Assembly: GCA_033398695.1 (NCBI GenBank)
Contig: CM065802.1
Location: 149,592,096-149,656,095 of the forward strand
Direction: 5' to 3'
Source of the DNA: Orobanche coerulescens
Taxonomy: Eukaryota; Streptophyta; Magnoliopsida; Lamiales; Orobanchaceae
DNA: 64,000 nucleotides
Under the pieces are notes generated by a model, which saw only the letters and a list, made by a program, of their open reading frames with translations, ran no database searches and had not been told where the DNA came from. Below are positions 21,503-31,203 of this stretch, in pieces (position 1 is the first letter of the stretch; every line of letters begins with the position of its first letter). Position numbers and translations under genes: made by a program.

Positions 21503-21604
21503 TTCTCATAGGCTCCCAGAAACAAAACCGTGAGGGCCAGCTCAGAGGAGAGTGCCCAGAGCGGAAAATATCATGCTACGGCGGAACGGTCTTGGGATGT
21601 GACA

Positions 21605-22560
21605 GTTTGGATCTCTATTGAATACAATCGATACCAGTATACCATGTAATCTCACGATCTCCCAAATATAAACCTTTGCATGCTGATCCATAGTAAAAGT
21701 CATCCTCACATGCAAAAAATGATATGACTTTGTAAAATGGTCCACTATTACCCAAGTGGCATCATTCTTCCTCGAAGTTCACGGCAGACCCACCATAAAA
21801 TCCATAGTAATATGTTCCTATTTCCACTCTAGGATTTCCAATGGCAGATTACCAGTCCGTTGATGTTCTGTCTTCACTAATGTCATACCATACACTTCTC
21901 TACATATGCACCAATGTCCCATTTCATTCCTATGCACCAAAGAACTTTGCATGCTGATCCATAGTAAAAGTCATCCTCACATGCAAAAAATGATATGACT
22001 TTGTAAAATGGTCCACTATTACCCAAATGACATCATTATTCCTCGAAGTTCACGGCAGACCCACCATAAAATCCATAGTAATATGTTCCTATTTCCACTC
22101 TGGGATTTCCAATGGCAGATTACCACTCTGTTGATGTTCTGTCTTCACTAATGTCATACCATACACTTCTGTACATATGCACCAATATCCCATTTCATTC
22201 CTCTGCACCAAAGAACTTCTTCAAGTCTTGGCACATCTTTGTACCACCCAAATGAGCTGAGTATGGTGCATTATGTGCCTTCTTAGGAATATCCTTCCTA
22301 AGGGATTGATCCTTAGGAACACAAATCCTTATCTCATAAATCAATGCCCCAATTGCAGCAACTGCAAATTCTCTAATATTCCCAACTTGCGCTCGCTCTC
22401 TCATCTTGCACAAGATCTTATCACGCGACTGAGCCTCCTTAATACTGTATCTCAAGTTTTCAACCAAAAATTATAGAATCACTTTTGCACTATTTGGAGG
22501 CTCAGCTACTTCAATCTTCAACTGAGAGAATTCTCTTAGCAATTCTCTTGACTAGTGAGC
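21605..22560 (-). pseudogene. Element D integrase, zinc region and core start
   Basis: On the minus strand, 22195-22467 carries the H2C2 zinc region start (L-R-K-D-I-P-K-K-A-H-N-A-P-Y-S-A-H-L-G-G-T-K-M). The core follows, including R-M-T-F-T-M-D-Q and V-R-L-H-G. The second catalytic Asp, normally S-D-R-D-P, reads F-N-R-D-P here, so it is lost. Part of the core start is present twice because of the tandem duplication at 21674-22218. The frame then runs into the Cassandra element at 21604. Confidence 0.8.
21674..22218. repeat. 271-bp tandem duplication inside element D integrase
   Basis: Unit 1 (21674-21944) is repeated immediately as unit 2 (21945 to about 22218) with an offset of exactly 271 bp and about eight or nine substitutions. 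The join reads AAAGAACTTTGCATGC, with short identity at both ends. Because 271 is not a multiple of three and both copies sit in a dead gene, it happened after inactivation or caused it. Confidence 0.9.
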
Positions 22561-22979
22561 AAACAAGCTAACCCGCCCCTAGTCTCTCGGCTCAAGGCAT
22601 CGGCTACTATATTAGCTTTACCCGGATGGTAGTGTATGGTACAATCATAATTTTTTACCAACTCTAACCATCTTCTATGCCTAATATTAAGCTCTTCCTG
22701 TGTGAATATATATTTAAATTTTTATGGTCCGTGTATATCTCACACTCTCCTCTATAAAGATAGTGACGCCAAATCTTGAACGCATGCACTAATACATCTA
22801 ATTCCAAATCATGCGTCGGGTAGTTCAACTCACATGGTGTAAGCTGTCTCGAGGCATATGCTACTAATTTACCATGTTTCATCATAACACAACCTAATCC
22901 CTGCTTGAGGCATCACTATGATAACAAAATATTTTTTCGGATCAGGAATCTCTAATACTGGTGTAGAGGTTAGTCTATT
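22561..22979 (-). pseudogene. Element D RNase H, broken
   Basis: The minus strand at 22664-22885 reads A-Y-A-S-R-Q-L, then N-Y-P-T-H-D-L-E-L and [10 protein letters not shown], and Y-T-D-H-K-N-L: the gypsy RNase H core with Asp of the T-D-H motif kept. The beginning (near 22900) is broken by a shift. RNase H would degrade RNA of the RNA-DNA hybrid. Confidence 0.8.
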
Positions 22980-23850
22980 TTTGAGCTCCTGAAAACTTTC
23001 CTTGCATTTCTGACTTTAAAAAAATCTCACTCATTTCCTTGTTAACTAACTCATGAGTGTGTCTATTTTCGAGAACCCTTCAATGAATCTTCTATAATAG
23101 CCAGCTAAATCCAGAAAACTTCAAACTTCACTCGCATTCTTTAGTGTATCCCAATTACTTACTACTTACAAATTTCTTAGAATCCACCTTGATTCCTTAT
23201 ACAGTGACCCTATGGTCGAGAAAATTGATTCGGTCTAACCAAATTTATTCAACTTCACGTACAACTTCTCCTTTCGAATTGTCTCCAATACGATCCTTAA
23301 ATACTCAAGGTGTTGTTCTTTATCTTTAGAGTACACCAAGATGTCATATTTGAAGATAATCACGAATTTATCCAAGTACGGGTGGAACACCTTTTCATCA
23401 AATCCATAAAGACTACTGGTGCGTCACTTAGACCAAATGGCATCACCACAAACTCGTAGTGTCCATAACGGGTCCTGAATGCCGTCTTTGGAATATCACA
23501 TTCCTTGATTTTCAACTAGTGGTATTCAGACCTCAAATGTATCTTTGAAAAGGTGCCAGCTTCTCTCAGTTGATCAAATAGGTAATCAATCCTCGGTAAT
23601 GGATACTTATTTTTCATAATTAGTTGCCCCCTGTAATCGATACACATTCATAGAGTTCCATCCTTCTTCTTCACAAATAAGACTGGTGCACCCAAAGGTG
23701 ACACACCAGGACGGATAAATCCTATCTCCAACAATTATTGTATTTGTACCTGCAACTCTTGGAGCTCCTTTTGCGCCATTCTATATAGTGCCTTAGATAT
23801 TGGGGCTGCACGAGGTACCAAATCAATACTAGACTTCACTTGTCGGTTTG
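22980..23850 (-). pseudogene. Element D reverse transcriptase, active site lost
   Basis: The minus strand shows, around 23400-23470, [15 protein letters not shown], the conserved block before the palm. The catalytic F-I-D-D-I-L-V-Y-S of gypsy RT reads F-K-Y-D-I-L-V-Y-S at about 23333-23360: the first Asp has become Tyr. Upstream blocks (fingers region near 23630-23780) are readable across several stops. Thumb motifs near 23080-23120 are also recognisable. Confidence 0.8.
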
Positions 23851-24161
23851 TGGAATTTCTGGCAACTCTTCAGGAAACACATCCAAGTACTCTCACTATA
23901 GGGACATCGATAGTATCAATCTCTCGAGTGTCTACGAGCCTCACCAAGTATCCTTGTCAATATCATTTTCTTAAATTTTTCAACCTACTCATAGTAGTGA
24001 TAACCTTGGTATCAATCGACTCTTTGTACCATAAAACTTAATCATCTCATTTCCAGACAACGACAGTGTCACTTCTTTCTCTCGGCACTTTATGTCTTCA
24101 TCGTGTTTATCCAACCAATCCATGACAAGGATTACGTCAAAATACATCGTGATGATTAATA
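23851..24161 (-). pseudogene. Element D protease-RT linker
   Basis: 23989-24171 minus reads F-D-V-I-L-V-M-D-W-L-D-K-H, the conserved end of the gypsy protease domain (usual G-x-D-W-L). The MITE at 24162-24416 splits this from the protease active-site part at 24420-24700. Confidence 0.75.
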
Positions 24162-24416
24162 CCCCCTCCATTCCAATTTAATAGGGACATCTTGACTTTT
24201 TACAGTCAATAATTTTCAAGTTTGATAATGAGTTGATCTCAAACTATAATGGTAAAATATTTAATGATATTATATTATTAAATTTAAATTATAAAGTGTC
24301 ATAATATAATTTTGTTAAATATTTCACCAATATAGTTTGAGATTAATTCGTAGTCAAACTTAAAAATTATAACTGTAAAAAGTCAAAATATGTCACTTAA
24401 AGTGGGACGGAGGGAG
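24162..24416. mobile_element. Stowaway-type MITE (255 bp)
   Basis: The ends are inverted repeats: left CCCCCTCCATTCCAATTTA and right, read on the minus strand, CTCCCTCCGTCCCACTTTA. They continue for about 45 bp up to a shared GACTTTTTACAGT. TA flanks both ends (24160-24161, 24417-24418), the Stowaway/Tc1-mariner target duplication. The inside is AT-rich and non-coding. It must be moved by a transposase made elsewhere. It inserted between the two halves of D's protease region. Confidence 0.92.
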
Positions 24417-25012
24417 TATAAGTTAGCACTGAATTCCTTTCCTCCTATCTCAATGTTCTCATCAACCTTTCTATTAGTGAGGATAGTATTTTGTGATGGT
24501 AAGCTAACTTCAAGGAGTTCAACAATTGTAACGCTTCTATGACCAATAGCATGATAATATTTGGCAGACATAAATGAGTGTGTAGCATGAGTGTCAAATA
24601 AAGCAAAAGCAGGCACATTAGATATCATTAGCATACTTGACACTGTGTCAGGACTCTCCTCTGCCTGGTTCATGGCGTAGACTCGGGCTTTGCCTCCCGA
24701 GGCTTGTCTCTTGCCCACAATGCTGAAAATTATGCCCCGTCTTCTTATAACGATAACACACACCATTCTCCAACATACATTCACCACCATGATTCTTGCC
24801 GCACTTAGGTCATGCAAGTCTAGCTTTCGGTGTACTCGGTACACACTTCTCATTAACCTTCTTCTGCTTGTTCGAAGCCCCAGTCTTCGTGTGGTTCTCA
24901 TTTCAATTTCATTTTGCAGTAGAGGATTTGGCAGCTGGCTAGCCGGAACCTCTTGATATCGGAATACCATTTCCTCATGTGATTTACCTCTATTGTGGAA
25001 AAAAAATTCCAA
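24417..25012 (-). pseudogene. Element D gag zinc knuckle and protease active site, degenerate
   Basis: The open minus-strand frame 24383-25012 contains L-F-D-T-H-A-T-H-S-F at about 24575-24610, where active gypsy proteases have L-F-D-S-G-A-T-H-S-F: the Gly of D-S/T-G is His, which should abolish activity. Upstream, in another frame near 24710-24770, is C-Y-R-Y-K-K-T-G-H-N-F-Q-H-C, a CCHC knuckle whose second Cys is Tyr. Gag N-terminal parts are absent; the element breaks off near 25012. Confidence 0.75.
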
Positions 25013-25560
25013 AATACCACCACCCCAGTACAGAAACTAATTTGAGAAGCTAGAAGATATCTTTGTTGTTTTCATTTTCAATCATCTTCTAAAGTCCACT
25101 AAAGTTTTACTTGAACTATTGGAGATGCACCGCCCAAACCAGAAAACAAAATAGAAACTCAAGACTACTGAAACTCATGGATTAGCAACAGACTATCCTC
25201 TTGGTTTTATGTCGTGATCTTCGACTGTAGTGTAAATCGATCTGTAAATTTCGATAGATTATCGACGAGAATAAAGAAGAATAAAATACAAAAGCCAATA
25301 TTTAAAGGAAAATCAGCTACCAAAATTCGTCGATTGAATGGAAATCCGACTTGCAACATCAAATCTACTCATTCGAACCGCTTCAGGCACTGCCCCAATT
25401 CCGGCAAATCATCAACGATGGCACCATCAGATCGTTGGGTTCAAAGATAGTGCCCGAGGCTGTGGACAGAATCTTAGCCGCCACTGCTAGAGGCTGAAAG
25501 CGATAGATCTGAGCCATACTCACTAACCAGCTCAAGCTTAGAAGCTGCCAACAATTGGAT
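25013..25560. other. Unassigned stretch between elements D and E
   Basis: About 550 bp with no motif I recognise. Short open pieces exist on both strands (for example plus 25214-25450) but show no domain. It could be a gag part of D or E or a separate scrap. Nothing marks ends or target duplications. Confidence 0.4.
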
Positions 25561-26200
25561 TACACCTACTAATGCAAGTGAAGTACGCATCTTATTAAGA
25601 TTGGACGGCTACTATCGGAGATTTACCGAAGGTTTCTCTAAGATTGTCATGCCATTGACACATCTGACGAGTTAATTGTGAAGTTTAACTAGAGTAATAA
25701 GTGTGAGGAAAGCTTTCAGGAGGTTAAGAAGAGGTTTACTTCAGCACCTCTATTGATGATCCTGAATGAAAATGATGGTTTCATGATCTATAGTGATGTC
25801 TTTAAACAAAGATTGGCTTGTGTCTTAGTGCAATATGGGAAGATCATAGCCTATGACTTAAGAAAGCTGAAGAGTCATGAACAGAAGTATCCTACTCATA
25901 ACTTAGAGTTGCCTGTCGTAGTTCATGCATTAAAGATTGGAGACAATAACTTTATGGGCAAAGTGTGAAATCTATACTGATTACAAGAGTTTGAAATATA
26001 TCTTGACCCAGAAAGAGTTAAACATGAGGCAAAGAAGATGGTGAGAGTTTGTTAAGGACTACTATTGCTCTATACACCATCATCCTAACAAGACAAATGC
26101 AGTGGCAGATGCTTTGAGTCGAAAACTCCCGGACAAGTAGGTAGTCTCATTACGAGCCAGCTACAATCTAATTAGAGATTTTGAAAATCTTGAAGATTGA
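25561..26200 (+). pseudogene. Element E RT thumb and RNase H, broken
   Basis: D-W-I-T-P-T-N-A-S-E-V-R then G-Y-Y-R-R-F-T-E-G-F-S-K mark the RT thumb near 25563-25640. RNase H is open at 25753-25968 with the I-Y-S-D-V-F region, A-Y-D-L-R-K-L and Y-P-T-H-N-L-E-L. The A-D-A-L-S-R-K motif that ends RNase H is at about 26107-26127. Frameshifts occur near 25690 and 25965. Confidence 0.8.
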
Positions 26201-27150
26201 AGTGTTACAGCCTCCGAGTAAAACTAATGTCATCTTATAGTCCTTGACAATTCGCCCTACCCCGAGAGATAGGACGCGTAGGGAAAAAATAATATTCTTG
26301 CTAAGATGCAAGCTCAGGCTCGTAAGTGTAGCGTCATCGGGTTTGTGGAAGCTACAAATGGTACTTTTGTGTACGAAGTCAGACTTCGTGTGCCTAAGGA
26401 TGAAGCATTGAGGAAAGAATTGCTAGAGAAAGCACACAACACACCTTATATGGCTCACCCAGGAGGTACAAAGATGTATCATGACTTGAGGAAACTGTTT
26501 CAGTGGAGGAGTATGAAAAGAGATATTGGATTGTTCGTCCAAAGGTGCTTGGTGTTTCAGCAAGTTAAAGGCGAACACCAACGACCATCAGGGTTACTTA
26601 TACTTTGGAAATCCCATAGTGGAAATGTGAGCATGTAACCATGGACTTTGTTATTGGTTTGCCTCGATCAGCTCGGGGAAGTACCGCTATTTCGGTCATT
26701 ATCGATAGACTGACTAATTCGGCACACTTCTTGCCAGTAAAGATGACTTTTAATATGGACCAGTATGCTCAGTTGTATATCCAGGAAGTATTAGAGACAC
26801 AAGATTCAGTTTTAAATTTTGGAGAAGTTTGCGCAATGCAATGGGAACGAAGCTGAAGTTTAGTACAACTTATCATCCGGAGACTGATGGTGAGAGGACG
26901 ATACAAACCCTAGAGAACATGATGTCATACATCCTATACCTTGGAGATTAGTGGGAAAATTTCTTGTCGTTAGTGGAACGTATAACAACAATTATCATGC
27001 GACAATTAGGATGGCCCCGTACGAGGCACTCTATGGGAGGTAGTGCATAGCACCGTTATTCTGGACTGAGGCTGGAGAAGGGAATATATTAGGATCCTAA
27101 TTGATCGAATATACGGTTTAAGTAATTGCAAAAATCCAAGATCGGATCAA
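26201..27150 (+). pseudogene. Element E integrase, second catalytic segment deleted
   Basis: 26306-26638 reads through the H2C2 zinc region (H-N-T-P-Y-M-A-H-P-G-G-T-K-M-Y, then C-L-V-F-Q, with the first Cys of the pair intact and the second position changed). 26641-26856 starts the core with M-D-F-V-I-G-L-P. Near 26790 the frame shifts and residues expected to carry V-S-D are missing; R-D-T-R-F and F-W-R-S-L follow in the next frame, then T-Y-H-P-E-T-D-G and T-I-Q-T-L. A short deletion has thus removed the second catalytic Asp region. Stops occur after 26930. Confidence 0.8.
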
Positions 27151-27625
27151 AGCAGCACAGAATAGACAGAAATTGTATGCCGATTGTCAAAGGAAAGACT
27201 TGCAGTTTGAAGTTGGAGACCATGTTTTTCTTAAGGTAGCTCCGGCAAGAGGAGTAGTAAGATTTGGTAATAAGGGTAAACTGAGGCTAAGGTTCATTGG
27301 TCCGTTTGATATCCTTAAGAGAGTCGGTGACTTGGCATATGAATTGGCATTGCCACCAGAATTATCATCTGTACACAACATATTTCACGTGTCAATGCTA
27401 AGGACGTATGTTCACGGCCCGAGTCATGTGTTCAACTATAAAGAAATACAAGCTGGCAAGGATCTTTCATACGAAGAGGTTCTGGAAGTTGTCTTGGAAC
27501 GCAAAGTTTTGAGACTCAGAAATAAAGATGTGCTTAGTCAAGGTGCAGCAGCGACGTCATCACGAAGACGAAGATACATGGGAGTGTGAGGACGAGATGT
27601 CAACCGTTTATCCCGACTTCTTTTA
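27151..27625 (+). pseudogene. Element E integrase C-terminus and chromodomain
   Basis: 27173-27589 is open for 138 codons: V-G-D-H-V-F-L-K-V, R-F-I-G-P-F (GPY/F module), V-H-N-I-F-H-V-S-M-L, then the chromodomain start D-L-S-Y-E-E-V and V-L-E-R-K-V-L-R-L-R-N-K. The rest of the chromodomain (W-E-C-E-D-E-M, then Y-P-D-F-F) is in the next frame at about 27570-27625, after one shift. Chromodomains of this kind direct chromovirus insertion to certain chromatin. Confidence 0.85.
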
Positions 27626-28065
27626 ACTGGTCAGTAATGAATTTCAAGGACGAACTTTTATTTAGGAGAGGTTGTAACGACCCGACCTTCTATTTTAATA
27701 TCCGAATATTTTTGGACCCAGCTTGATTAATTTTACATGCATTTAAAATTGTATGATTTTACATTTTTGAAGTTACTGACTTTAGCCATTAAGAGTCTAT
27801 CGAATTTTATTCATCAAAGCATATTAAAAGAATCTCCTCAATTAAATAATTAAACATAAATATTTTAATATATCAAATTATAATTAAACAAACTGTGAAT
27901 AATTAATTACAATTAGAGGCAAAACAACATGGTCGATCTTTGCCTCTGCCATTTCTGAAAATAAAAATAAAATAAAAACAATAATAGAATTCTTAATAAT
28001 TCCATAACTTATCTCCTAATCTAACTAAGAGTCTTATCTATACCCAAATCCTCTTGTAAGCCTAC

Positions 28066-28074
28066 CTATAAAAT
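28066..28074 (+). promoter_or_regulatory. TATA box of the element E LTR
   Basis: CTATAAAAT is followed by an A/C-rich leader-like sequence, about 400 bp into the LTR, which is the usual place for the U3/R border. It is the expected promoter for genomic RNA of E. Confidence 0.45.
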
Positions 28075-29056
28075 CAAACTAAAACACGAAAAGAAGAACA
28101 TCAAGCAACACAAGATCTCTTTCGGCTTCTACACCACCGAGTCCTCAATACCATCTTTTGTTATTTAAGTGACAACAAACCCCAGATAACAAACCCCGGA
28201 TCAGAACCGGAGACTGAACGGCTTTTTGAAAAGTCACAGCAAATTCCCTGTGCTCGTCTGATCATCTTGAAACATCAGCTTTTTTTTTGATAGCAAGCAA
28301 CATCCCCATAACTACTGAAAATAAAATCTCTTATACCCTCGGGTTGCAGTTTCTTCATTCTTTATAAATTACATCTCTCTTTCAATATCAACTTTTAAAT
28401 CATCGATCCGTAAGTCTCCAATGCTAGTCGAACCATCATAACTTCATCACCTGCCTTTTTTATGTTGGATCTTCGCAGTCTCCCTTGAACAAAATTTCTC
28501 TGTCTATCTCATGGCGAGTCGTAATAGATGTCCTGCCCCAAAACTTATTGTTAAACACCATATTCAACTTCAACTTCAACTTCACAAGAAAATTCAGCTG
28601 ATTCCATCGGATAAACCCAAACAACAAATAATAACTACACACACTCACTGCCTGACCCTTAATCGAGTCGAGCAGCCCGAACACCTGAGTTTCAAACAAC
28701 TCCAGATCGAATCCCTTCTCCGAGTTCAAACCTCAGACCCGAAACGAACTTCAATCAAAGCCATTAGAAAATTCCGATCAATTGATAATCAATCAAACTC
28801 ACCTGAGCCAGAACCTCCGTCGGGACCTCGCCGTCGACGTCGTGTGACCGCCAAAAACCGGGCAGGAGCCCTAACTCGCGCCTTACGTTGTTGCAATTTT
28901 CCAGTCGCCGAGATGCCAAGAGCGAGTGTATTCCAGCGACTATCGTACATTTTTGTGTGTGTGTTTTGCAGAGAGGGAGTGCGAGAGGAGAAGACATGAG
29001 ATAGAGAGTTTTCACCGGAGAAGAATAGACATGTCGGCCTAATTTCTTGAGTCAGG

Positions 29057-29070
29057 GTTATATATATCCC
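29057..29070 (-). promoter_or_regulatory. Possible antisense TATA box in the element E LTR
   Basis: On the minus strand GGGATATATATAAC is followed by a pyrimidine-rich leader (CTTCTCCTCTCGCACTCCCT near 28970-28990) and, about 250 bp on, a GTGAGT-type splice donor near 28800. This resembles a promoter with a spliced leader directed back into the element. No reading frame of known function follows. Confidence 0.3.
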
Positions 29071-29456
29071 TCTATTTCTTCAAGTTAACCCCCCAACTTA
29101 TGGATTCCAGCTAATTGACCCCAGCTATCTTTTAATAATATTCAATCCAGCCCAAATTAAGTTTATTAAATTTTAAGTTTACCTCCTACATAATCCACTC
29201 AATTTTTGAACAACCCGCTATGACTAATAAGTTTTAATGAATTCTATCCTGTAAATAAATTTAAAGCATTAATCATCTAATTATTAATATAAATATTTAC
29301 ACACTATAATCAAAATTACGTGTAGATAATTGCGTGGATTCTGAGGATTAGAAGCATACATTATTGTCAAGTCAAGATTCGGTCTATTTAAGGTGGAGAA
29401 ATCAACTCAAATACTTTTTAATATTCAAGTTCATATATATTGTGCAATAATGTTAG

Positions 29457-29480
29457 TCCTCCGTCCCGCACAAAACTTGA
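29457..29480. mobile_element. Stowaway-like terminal repeat, single end
   Basis: CCTCCGTCCCGCACAAAACTTG resembles the terminal repeat of Stowaway/mariner-type MITEs. The sequence to its right contains the imperfect repeat GTGGAGATTAAAAAGTAAAA twice (about 29545 and 29588). No matching inverted end is visible, so the copy is incomplete or strongly diverged. Confidence 0.4.
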
Positions 29481-30102
29481 TAGAGGGTGTATATTTGGTG
29501 TATTTAAGTAATGATTCGTGTAAGTAATGATGATAAATATGTGGTGGAGATTAAAAAGTAAAAAGTATTGATAGTAAGTGCGTAGTGGAGATTAAAAAGT
29601 AAAAGATGATTGTTTGATTGATTGTGTAAAGATGATAAATACAAAATTTGTAAAGGGGCAAAAAAATGAGCAAGTGTAAAGCTTTGATGAAATATTTTCT
29701 AAAGTGATGTTTAAGTATATTCCTCATCATTGCAAATGACATGAACGGGTATGCCCCACTTAGTTGTTAATGACTCACCCCTTTTTATATTTTCTCCTTT
29801 CAGGTTAGGCGGAGTCGGGATGTGACGTGGAAGGTGGAAGGCTAAAATAATAAATAATAATAATATTATTATGTTTAGGAAGGACTTTCCGTTTTGTTTT
29901 AGATTACTTGAACTCCTGAATTTCTTTTGGCACTTTCATTTATGTGAATGCACTATATTATTACTTTGATGGTCTTAACTTTGGATTTATTTTAATAAGT
30001 GATGTTTCTTCAGTTTTTTGGGTACTTGGAGAAATTCTTATGAATGATGTTTAAAAAAATACATATTCTTATGTCTCGTAGTATAAACGTTAGGATGTAA
30101 CA

Positions 30103-30844
30103 TGAATAAGGTAAAAACTCAGGATCAGAGTAAGACAAATGATTATGCCTTGTTAAAAGTGAAAATACATCTTCTTGAGGAGCAAGAGGGAGAACTCGAG
30201 ACTATTCTCAAGACATCTGAGAAATCCTCCAGGAGGATGGAAGACATCGTTAGTATAGCCCAACATGTTCTTGATAAATATGGCCTAGGATACAATTTGT
30301 TCTCCAACTCAAATGGAAAATTCGATATGGTAATTATCAAAGGGATTGAACCTACTCCTAGTCCCAAGATCGAAGATATTATAAGCTCCGTTCCTGTAGA
30401 AAAGGGTAAAGCTAAAATTGTGCAATCGATACAGCGAGTAAACACTGTTATTCCGCCATCCATCTCTTATCGTAAGCAGCGGATAGCACAACCCTACAGA
30501 ACTGTGAAAAAAAGAAGTGGTGCCCAATATCAATAGTATGATCCTCCTGCGTACCAATAACATCACAAAGAACAACAAAGAAATATTTTACCTCGACAAT
30601 AATGTTTTAATCATTTGAACCATACAACACCTCAATATTGGGTACAAGAACCCAATCACCTCTCCTGCAAGCAAGCTGCCTCAATTCTATCAACAACAAC
30701 TTTAGGAATCCAACTAGAGACCCAAGAGGCAATCTATAATGCAAAGAGAAATGATTCCTCCCCCTATACAACAACCTTACAGGAACCATAACTCTCAATT
30801 TTACATGCATAATTATCATCCATGCAGCGAATACGTGTCTGTCC
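30103..30844 (+). pseudogene. Element F: gag tail fragment of a B-family copia
   Basis: 30102-30536 is open for about 144 codons and matches B's gag tail: K-T-N-D-Y-A-L-L, E-G-E-L-E-T-I-L-K, E-K-S-S-R-R-M, G-L-G-Y-N. The rest, 30540-30840, corresponds to B's Tyr/Gln-rich linker (P-I-Q-Q-P-Y, N-S-Q-F-Y-M-H-N) with stops. F lacks the stop found in B at 4937. E's LTR cuts it on the left and LTR N on the right, so it is a remnant of a host element for both. Confidence 0.8.
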
Positions 30845-31203
30845 TATAACACCCCAAAACCCTTAGGGATAATTACAATGCCATAAGTCTTGCCTTTAGG
30901 ATTTACTAGGCTAAATACACAACAGAATCTTAACTGAAATGATAAATGACTAAATGATACATAAACTCCAAATGAAACACTCAACCAAACACAGACACGT
31001 TCACCACACCGGGTCTGGGAAGAAGAACTCAAACAACAAGGAAAGTAAAATTGTATTAGTTTTATTAATTATAGAACCAAATACTCAAGTACCAAATGCA
31101 AAGGTATGACAGACGCTTCATGCATGAATACTTAGACGACCACTTTGCAAACTAGTATCATGCTCGACTGCCGCCACTTTTGTACCGCCCAACAGTACCT
31201 ATA
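30845..31203 (-). repeat. LTR N, first part (gypsy-type, minus)
   Basis: It starts TATAACACCCC (a mutated TGTAACACCCC terminus) directly after the F fragment. This is the terminus type of the minus-strand LTRs G, I, J and K. Element G interrupts it at 31203, with the target bases CTATA repeated at 39925. Confidence 0.6.

Larger units (their letters stand above)
20981..21604 (+). mobile_element. Cassandra TRIM element with 5S rRNA sequence in its LTRs
   Basis: Two 274-bp terminal repeats (20981-21254 and 21331-21604) begin TGA(C/T)ATC(T/C)CACATCGACT and end in TGACA-type termini. They enclose only 76 bp, with a primer site TGGTGTCAGAGCC at 21258-21270 and a purine-rich stretch before 21331. 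Each LTR holds a 5S rRNA-like block. This is the known structure of Cassandra, a non-coding miniature LTR retrotransposon whose LTRs carry 5S sequence with a Pol III promoter. It sits in plus orientation inside D's minus-strand integrase, in the catalytic D-R-D-P region. I see no clean 5-bp target duplication. Confidence 0.93.
20395..25012 (-). mobile_element. Element D: decayed Ty3/gypsy internal region, minus strand
   Basis: Read on the minus strand from 25012 downward: gag zinc knuckle, protease, RT, RNase H, integrase zinc region, integrase core and C-terminal region: the gypsy order PR-RT-RH-IN. It stops at 20395 in the V-H-N-V motif before the expected chromodomain, where LTR P begins. 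Three later events lie inside: a Cassandra element, a 271-bp tandem duplication and a Stowaway MITE. Catalytic residues are lost in protease, RT and integrase, so the copy is long dead. Confidence 0.85.
25561..30102 (+). mobile_element. Element E: 3' half of a chromodomain gypsy (Tekay-like), plus strand
   Basis: It starts abruptly in the RT thumb (Y-Y-R-R-F-T-E-G-F-S-K) and continues with RNase H, integrase, GPY/F module, chromodomain, and an LTR of about 2,430 bp (27673-30102). The gene order and the chromodomain after integrase make it a chromovirus; the large LTR suggests the Tekay clade. The 5' half is missing. The right end abuts a copia gag scrap (F), into which E probably inserted. 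Confidence 0.85.
27673..30102 (+). repeat. Element E 3' LTR (about 2,430 bp)
   Basis: It starts TGTAACGACCCGACC right after a purine-rich stretch (TTTAGGAGAGG) and ends GGATGTAACA at 30102. A plus-strand TATA box (CTATAAAAT, 28066-28074) fits LTR transcription. A second TATA-like box points the other way at 29057-29070. At 29457-29480 a Stowaway-like end (CTCCGTCCCGCACAAA) begins an AT-rich insert whose other end I cannot find. Confidence 0.75.

Noticed and set aside
25214..25450. Possible small gene between D and E
   Set aside because: 78 codons without domain, start context or homology I can recognise; left as unassigned sequence.
28511..28999. 162-codon plus-strand frame as a host gene
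   Set aside because: Low-complexity, inside the E LTR, no domain; better explained as LTR leader sequence.
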